DNA of 64,000 bases from DATCJY01 sp036562565 (GTDB taxonomy: Bacteria; Bacteroidota; Bacteroidia; Flavobacteriales_D; Sanyastnellaceae): NCBI GenBank assembly GCA_036562565.1, contig DATCJY010000090.1, positions 45,794-109,793 of the forward strand, read 5' to 3'. A program made the translations under genes and the position numbers. This document shows, in pieces, positions 59,924-64,000 of this stretch (positions within the stretch are counted from its first letter, which is position 1; each line of letters starts with the position of its first letter). A model generated the notes under the pieces. That model was not told the DNA's origin, ran no database searches, and saw only the letters and a list, made by a program, of their open reading frames with translations.

Positions 59924-61281
59924 AGAAACTAATAGGACTGCTTTTAATGGTTCCCATCATAGCCTTTGCACAGGAAGAACCAAAAAAGCACACAGGTCAG
60001 GTCATTGATAAAATCATCGGGGTGGCCGGCAACGAAGTATTGCTCTTGAGCGAATTGGAAACCGCCATCCTGCAAGCTACGCAGGGCAAGGGCAACGTGA
60101 CCAAAGCCCAACGCGCGGAGATTTTTGAGAACCTCATGTATGAAAAGCTGCTGCTCAACCAAGCCAAGGTGGACAGTATAGAGGTTACCGATGCCGAAGT
60201 GAATATGCAAGTAGCCCGCAGGCTCGACTACTTCGTGCAGATGTTTGGCAGTGTGGAGGAGTTTGAAAAATATTACGGCAAGACCCAAGCGCAGCTCAAA
60301 GATGAATACTTTGACATGATCAAGGATCAGTTATTGGTGCAGCGCATGGAGGAGCAAATCACTAAGAATGTAAAAGTTACGCCTTCCGATATTCAGAAAT
60401 ACTACAACAGTGTACCTGCTGATTCGTTGCCGTTGATAGGGGAGCAGATACAATACTCCAAGCTGGAGGTGGCACCTAAAATCCGCGAGTCGGAGAAACA
60501 AAAAGTAATTCACTTCCTAGACTCCATCCGCAACCGTCTGGTGAGCGGCCTCAGTACCATGACCCTGGAGGCGGCCAAGTGGAGTGAAGACCCCGGAAGC
60601 AAATACAAAGGCGGTTGTTACCCGATGCAACGCAAAGGCTCCTTTGTTCCGGAATATGAAGCGGCTGTGGCCAACACGCCTGAAGGCACCTATTCACCGG
60701 TGTTCAGCAGCATGTATGGTTACCACATTGTGAAAGTGGTGGAGAAACGCGGAGAGTTTTACGAGTCATGCCACATCCTGATGTCGCCCAAGACCTTGCC
60801 CGAAGACCTCGATGCCGCACGTACCACCTTGGAAAAAATCCTGTACTACTTGCGCAACGACAGCATCACCTTCACCGATGCGGTGTTGCGTTATAGCACC
60901 GATGAGGAAACCAAGAACCAATTCGGACGGGTTATCAATCCGGCAACGCTGGGCACCAAGCACGATGTATCCGGCTTGTCGCCTGAGATGAACTTGGTGC
61001 TGATGAACATGAAAAAAGGCGACATCAGCGAACCTACATTGATTACCGGCTTCGATGGCAAACAGTCCTACGCTATTTTCCGCCTCGATGAGCGGACACC
61101 GGCACACCGCGCCAACCTCAAAGACGACTACGAGATTTTCAAATCCGTGGCCGAGCAAGAGGTGAAGAGAAAGGAAACCGACAAATGGGTGAAAAAGAAA
61201 ATTGCAGAGACCTATATCAAAGTGGACGAAGAATTTGCTGACGGCCCATTTGAATTCCCTTGGGTGAAAAGCAATCCTTAA
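59920..61281 (+). CDS. SurA-family peptidyl-prolyl isomerase
   Basis: 453 residues, close to E. coli SurA (428). Signal peptide (1-18, ending AFAQ), N-terminal chaperone domain ('VIDKIIGVAGNEVLLLSELE', 'NLMYEKLLLNQAKVDSIEV'), parvulin-like P1 (about 170-275, 'GGCYPMQRKGSFVPEYEAAV', 'SSMYGYHIVKVVEKRG') and a more divergent P2 (about 280-390). It escorts outer membrane proteins to the BAM complex. The ATG overlaps the upstream stop by 4 bp (ATGA), so translation is coupled. Confidence 0.93.
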   Translation: MKKLIGLLLMVPIIAFAQEEPKKHTGQVIDKIIGVAGNEVLLLSELETAILQATQGKGNVTKAQRAEIFENLMYEKLLLNQAKVDSIEVTDAEVNMQVARRLDYFVQMFGSVEEFEKYYGKTQAQLKDEYFDMIKDQLLVQRMEEQITKNVKVTPSDIQKYYNSVPADSLPLIGEQIQYSKLEVAPKIRESEKQKVIHFLDSIRNRLVSGLSTMTLEAAKWSEDPGSKYKGGCYPMQRKGSFVPEYEAAVANTPEGTYSPVFSSMYGYHIVKVVEKRGEFYESCHILMSPKTLPEDLDAARTTLEKILYYLRNDSITFTDAVLRYSTDEETKNQFGRVINPATLGTKHDVSGLSPEMNLVLMNMKKGDISEPTLITGFDGKQSYAIFRLDERTPAHRANLKDDYEIFKSVAEQEVKRKETDKWVKKKIAETYIKVDEEFADGPFEFPWVKSNP

Positions 61282-61385
61282 CATTGCCCATTGGATTACT
61301 TTGTCGCACCCAACGTAATTTTAACCTGCACAATACCAATTTTAGCACAACACAGTTATTACTGTTTTAGCACGAAAGAACATTT

Positions 61386-62357
61386 ATGTCAGAAATAAGA
61401 TACAACTCCGATGCAGAAGCATTGGATTCGCTGAAAGTAAAATATGCCTCCTTGCAAAAGGAAATCAGAAAAGCCATCATTGGTCAGGACGAGGTGGTGA
61501 AAAACGTTCTGATTTCAATCTTCGGTAACGGACACTGCTTGCTTGTGGGAGTACCGGGACTGGCAAAGACCTTGCTGGTGAGCACCATCGGCAAATCGCT
61601 CGGTTTGTCGTTCAACCGCATTCAGTTCACGCCTGACTTGATGCCCTCCGACATCATCGGTTCGGAGATATTGGATGAGACCAGGCATTTCAAATTTGTG
61701 AAAGGCCCGTTGTTCTCCAACATCATCCTTGCTGACGAGATCAACCGTACACCGCCCAAGACCCAATCGGCTTTGCTTGAAGCCATGCAGGAGCGCAAGG
61801 TGACTGCCGCAGGTCATACCTATGACTTGCCTTCGCCCTTCTTTGTATTGGCTACTCAAAACCCCATTGAGCAAGAAGGTACCTATCCGCTGCCGGAGGC
61901 GCAATTGGACCGCTTCATGCTCAACATCTGGGTGGATTATCCATCGTTTGCCGATGAAGTACAAATTGTAAAAAACACCACCGGCAACCTCAAGGCGGAT
62001 ATTGAGCCCGTTATCAGCGGACAGGAGATTGTGTTTTACCAACAACTCATCCGCAAGATGCCGGTGCCGGACAACGTGATTGAATACGCAGTGCGATTGG
62101 TGGGCAAGACACGCCCGGAGTCCGATGCAGCACCGGCAATGGTGAAGAACTTCCTCAGTTGGGGGGCCGGCCCACGTGCTTCGCAAAACCTCATTATCGG
62201 TGCCAAGTGCCATGCAGCACTCAACGGCAAATACAGCCCGGACATTGAGGACGTGAAGGCTGTAGCCATCCCCATTCTTCGTCACCGCATTGTGCGCAAC
62301 TACAAGGCCGAGGCAGAAGGCTACACCGTGGAGCGCATCATCCGCGAATTGTTCTGA
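61386..62357 (+). CDS. MoxR-family AAA+ ATPase
   Basis: 323 residues. Walker A 'LVGVPGLAKTLLVSTIGKSL', Walker B 'NIILADEINRTPPKTQSALL', sensor 1 'FFVLATQNPIEQEGTYPLPE' and the C-terminal lid 'GAGPRASQNLIIGAKCHAAL' are all intact. MoxR proteins remodel or activate partners, usually vWA-domain proteins encoded next door; here no DUF58 or vWA gene follows directly, and the BatA/vWA gene is at 31827. The leader (61340-61373) holds a direct repeat TTTTAGCAC and an ACAGT-TATT-ACTGT inverted repeat. Confidence 0.95.
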   Translation: MSEIRYNSDAEALDSLKVKYASLQKEIRKAIIGQDEVVKNVLISIFGNGHCLLVGVPGLAKTLLVSTIGKSLGLSFNRIQFTPDLMPSDIIGSEILDETRHFKFVKGPLFSNIILADEINRTPPKTQSALLEAMQERKVTAAGHTYDLPSPFFVLATQNPIEQEGTYPLPEAQLDRFMLNIWVDYPSFADEVQIVKNTTGNLKADIEPVISGQEIVFYQQLIRKMPVPDNVIEYAVRLVGKTRPESDAAPAMVKNFLSWGAGPRASQNLIIGAKCHAALNGKYSPDIEDVKAVAIPILRHRIVRNYKAEAEGYTVERIIRELF

Positions 62358-62390
62358 TTCAGCTTCTATCATTTGTTTAATTTATAATAA

Positions 62391-62419
62391 TAGGGAAGTC
62401 CAACGGCTTCCCTTTTTTT
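62391..62419 (+). terminator. Intrinsic terminator after the MoxR gene
   Basis: GGGAAG (62393-62398) pairs with CTTCCC (62407-62412), followed by seven T's, 35 bp after the stop. Confidence 0.78.
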
Positions 62420-62456
62420 GGATAGTGTGCTCAATTGAAACGTTATTTGTGACCCT

Positions 62457-64000
62457 ATGAAGTGGCTTTCCCGTATTCTCATATCCCTTGTTGTCACGGT
62501 ACTTGCAGCGGTACTGCTGTTGCTGATGTTTATCTCACCCGTTACCAAGTGGGCCATTGAGAGGTACAGCAAGGAATACATCGGCAGGCAGGTGACAATG
62601 GAGCATCTGAGCATCAACCTGCTCATCGGTCGTTTGCACATCCGGAATCTGGAGATAGGCGAAGCAGGCGATGCACCGGGTACATGGCTACACTGTGACA
62701 ACATCAAAGGCGCCATAGATGTGCCCAAGCTTTTTGCGGGAAAGTATGAGTTGCAATACGCCATCGTGAGTGGGTTGAAAACAACCATCATCCAAGACGG
62801 AGATAAATTCAACTTTGATGACCTGCTGGCGTTGCCTAGTAAATACGCATCGGCCGAGCCGGAAGTAGAGGAGGAGGAGAGCGCGCCTGTGAATTGGAGC
62901 GTTCAATACCTGGCGCTCATCCACAGCGAGCTCCGTTATGTCAACCACGACTATGATGTGGACTACACGGCTTCCAATTTGAAAATTTACAGTCCCATCA
63001 TTGCCGGCAATATCCCGCGCATGGATTTCAAATACGCCTTTGACATCAGCAGTGGAGGCCACTTGGAGGGAGCATACAGCGTGAACACCGATGACCTCAA
63101 GTATGGTTTGCACTTCACTTGTGACAAGCTCAACCTGGGCGTCACTCAGCCATATGTGCGCGACTTTGTTGCCATAGGCAAGCTGGAGGCCATGTTGGAT
63201 ACCGATTTGTACCTCTTTGGCAATCACAGCAACGCAGCTTATTTCTATACCGATGGCAAGCTCGCTCTTTATGACGTGCAGGTGGTGGACTCCCTTGGCC
63301 AAACCATTGCCGCACTGGAGCGTTTCGAGCTGCAAATGGACTCCGTGGAGGCGCACACCAAGTATTATGAGTTTGGCGATATCGCCATCACCGGGCCTTA
63401 CATCAAGTTTGAGCTGTATCCCGATGGCGACAACTGGACACGCCTCATGAAAGTGGCCGAGTCGCAGAGCGCTGTGACGGAAGAAGAAGCCTCTTACTCC
63501 AACCCGTTTGTGATTATTGCCAACTACTTGCGTGAATACATCAAGGACTACATCGTGAGCGACTATTATGCCGACCACATAGCCATGCGCAATGGCCGCG
63601 TGCACTTTGATGATTACACCTTGCACGACAAGTTCACGGCCAAGATGGATGCGATGACCATGGACATCGACCGCCTCAACACCGACAACGACCGCATGCG
63701 CATGAGCTTCTCCTCATCGCTCAATGAGTCGGCAGCCATTGCGCTCAATGTGGCCATCAACCCCAAGGATTTCCAAGACATGGAGATGGACTTCAAGTTG
63801 AAGGACTTCAACATGAGCATCATCAACCCCTACATGATTTATTATGTGGCGGCTCCGTTTACCGAAGGGGTGATGCAGTTTGACAATACCACCACCATTG
63901 CCGATGGCAAGCTCAAGGTGGACAATAAAATCTTCATAGAAGGGCCGCGCATAGGCAAGAAGCAGAAGAACAGCACCGCCATGAACAACCTGCCGGTGAA
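62457..64000 (+). CDS. DUF748/AsmA-like envelope protein, N-terminal part (runs off the window)
   Basis: 514 codons are visible without a stop. An N-terminal membrane helix (about 5-30) is followed by 'VTKWAIERYSKEYIGRQVTM' and 'NLLIGRLHIRNLEIGE', the usual opening of DUF748/AsmA-like proteins that span the periplasm with a long beta groove and are implicated in phospholipid transport or envelope integrity. An acidic insert lies near 137-145. Downstream sequence keeps the repeated beta pattern. A 312-codon antisense ORF lies opposite but is a shadow. Confidence 0.85.
   Translation, partial: MKWLSRILISLVVTVLAAVLLLLMFISPVTKWAIERYSKEYIGRQVTMEHLSINLLIGRLHIRNLEIGEAGDAPGTWLHCDNIKGAIDVPKLFAGKYELQYAIVSGLKTTIIQDGDKFNFDDLLALPSKYASAEPEVEEEESAPVNWSVQYLALIHSELRYVNHDYDVDYTASNLKIYSPIIAGNIPRMDFKYAFDISSGGHLEGAYSVNTDDLKYGLHFTCDKLNLGVTQPYVRDFVAIGKLEAMLDTDLYLFGNHSNAAYFYTDGKLALYDVQVVDSLGQTIAALERFELQMDSVEAHTKYYEFGDIAITGPYIKFELYPDGDNWTRLMKVAESQSAVTEEEASYSNPFVIIANYLREYIKDYIVSDYYADHIAMRNGRVHFDDYTLHDKFTAKMDAMTMDIDRLNTDNDRMRMSFSSSLNESAAIALNVAINPKDFQDMEMDFKLKDFNMSIINPYMIYYVAAPFTEGVMQFDNTTTIADGKLKVDNKIFIEGPRIGKKQKNSTAMNNLPV

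Noticed and set aside
61515..62372. 285-codon minus-strand ORF opposite the MoxR gene
   Set aside because: The MoxR motifs on the plus strand are complete; the antisense reading is a by-product of codon usage.
62688..63626. 312-codon minus-strand ORF opposite the DUF748-like gene
   Set aside because: The plus strand carries a continuous, domain-consistent protein with a membrane helix; the antisense frame has a composition typical of a shadow ORF and no recognisable motif.
1..64000. CRISPR arrays, transposases, integrases, toxin-antitoxin or other defence modules
   Set aside because: I looked for spaced direct repeats and for the usual protein signatures on both strands and saw none; the WYL regulator alone is not evidence of a defence system.

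Overview
The window looks like a chromosomal segment of a Bacteroidota bacterium, probably close to the Flavobacteriia/Sphingobacteriia side. The support is: promoters of the Bacteroidota type (TTTG...TANNTTTG, for example before guaB and accA); a secreted protease and a PDZ protein with type IX secretion C-terminal sorting domains; a type III glutamine synthetase; a menaquinone gene cluster; a TonB-dependent receptor with an N-terminal carboxypeptidase-regulatory-like domain; and lineage-typical DUF4476, DUF4197, DUF2490 and DUF5117 proteins. Genes are dense and gaps are short. I see no insertion sequence, prophage, CRISPR array, rRNA or recognisable defence island.

Layout. 1-6.9 kb (minus strand): the 5' part of a secreted DUF5117 metalloprotease-like gene, rsmG, an ECF sigma factor overlapping a glycosyltransferase, a secreted lysyl-endopeptidase-like protease and an SPFH/band-7 protein. 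7-11 kb: gcvT, a MacB-type permease, a YD-repeat-like secreted protein, and a tRNA-Met(CAT) with an unusual T arm. 11-18.2 kb: START-like protein, trmN6-like methyltransferase, FMN reductase plus pirin, an exonuclease/GIY-YIG fusion, a YdeI-like protein, a fused formimidoyltransferase-cyclodeaminase and an O-methyltransferase. 18.2-21.3 kb: a DtxR/MntR-type regulator divergent from a TonB-dependent receptor, with a compact mirrored promoter/operator between them.

22-30.5 kb: rhomboid protease, a small secreted protein, then the menaquinone cluster menD-menB-menA-(membrane acyltransferase-like)-menC-menE followed by rdgB. 30.6-41.5 kb: accA, a BatA/vWA protein, a YugP-like membrane metallopeptidase, two very small membrane-protein ORFs, a LysM protein with a transglycosylase-like domain lacking its catalytic Glu, an MFS transporter, a DivIC/FtsB-like protein, C-rich repeats and glnN. 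41.8-54.2 kb: e(P4)-type acid phosphatase, WYL regulator, LolD-like ATPase, a polysaccharide flippase, exodeoxyribonuclease III and several envelope proteins. 54.4-64 kb: a secreted protein ending in a dockerin-like Ca2+-binding pair, guaB, three consecutive SurA/parvulin-family genes, a MoxR ATPase and the start of a DUF748/AsmA-like protein.

Functional themes are envelope biogenesis (SurA-like chaperones, LolD-like ATPase, DivIC, flippase, DUF748), respiratory quinone synthesis, and metal uptake control. I did not find a convincing new multi-gene system. The strongest unusual signals are the symmetric, apparently leaderless DtxR/TonB-receptor promoter, the catalytically degenerate LysM transglycosylase, a terminator-like hairpin inside the start of the middle SurA-like gene, two unannotated micro-ORFs, and the dockerin-like secreted protein. 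All calls come from reading the sequence; no database search was run.
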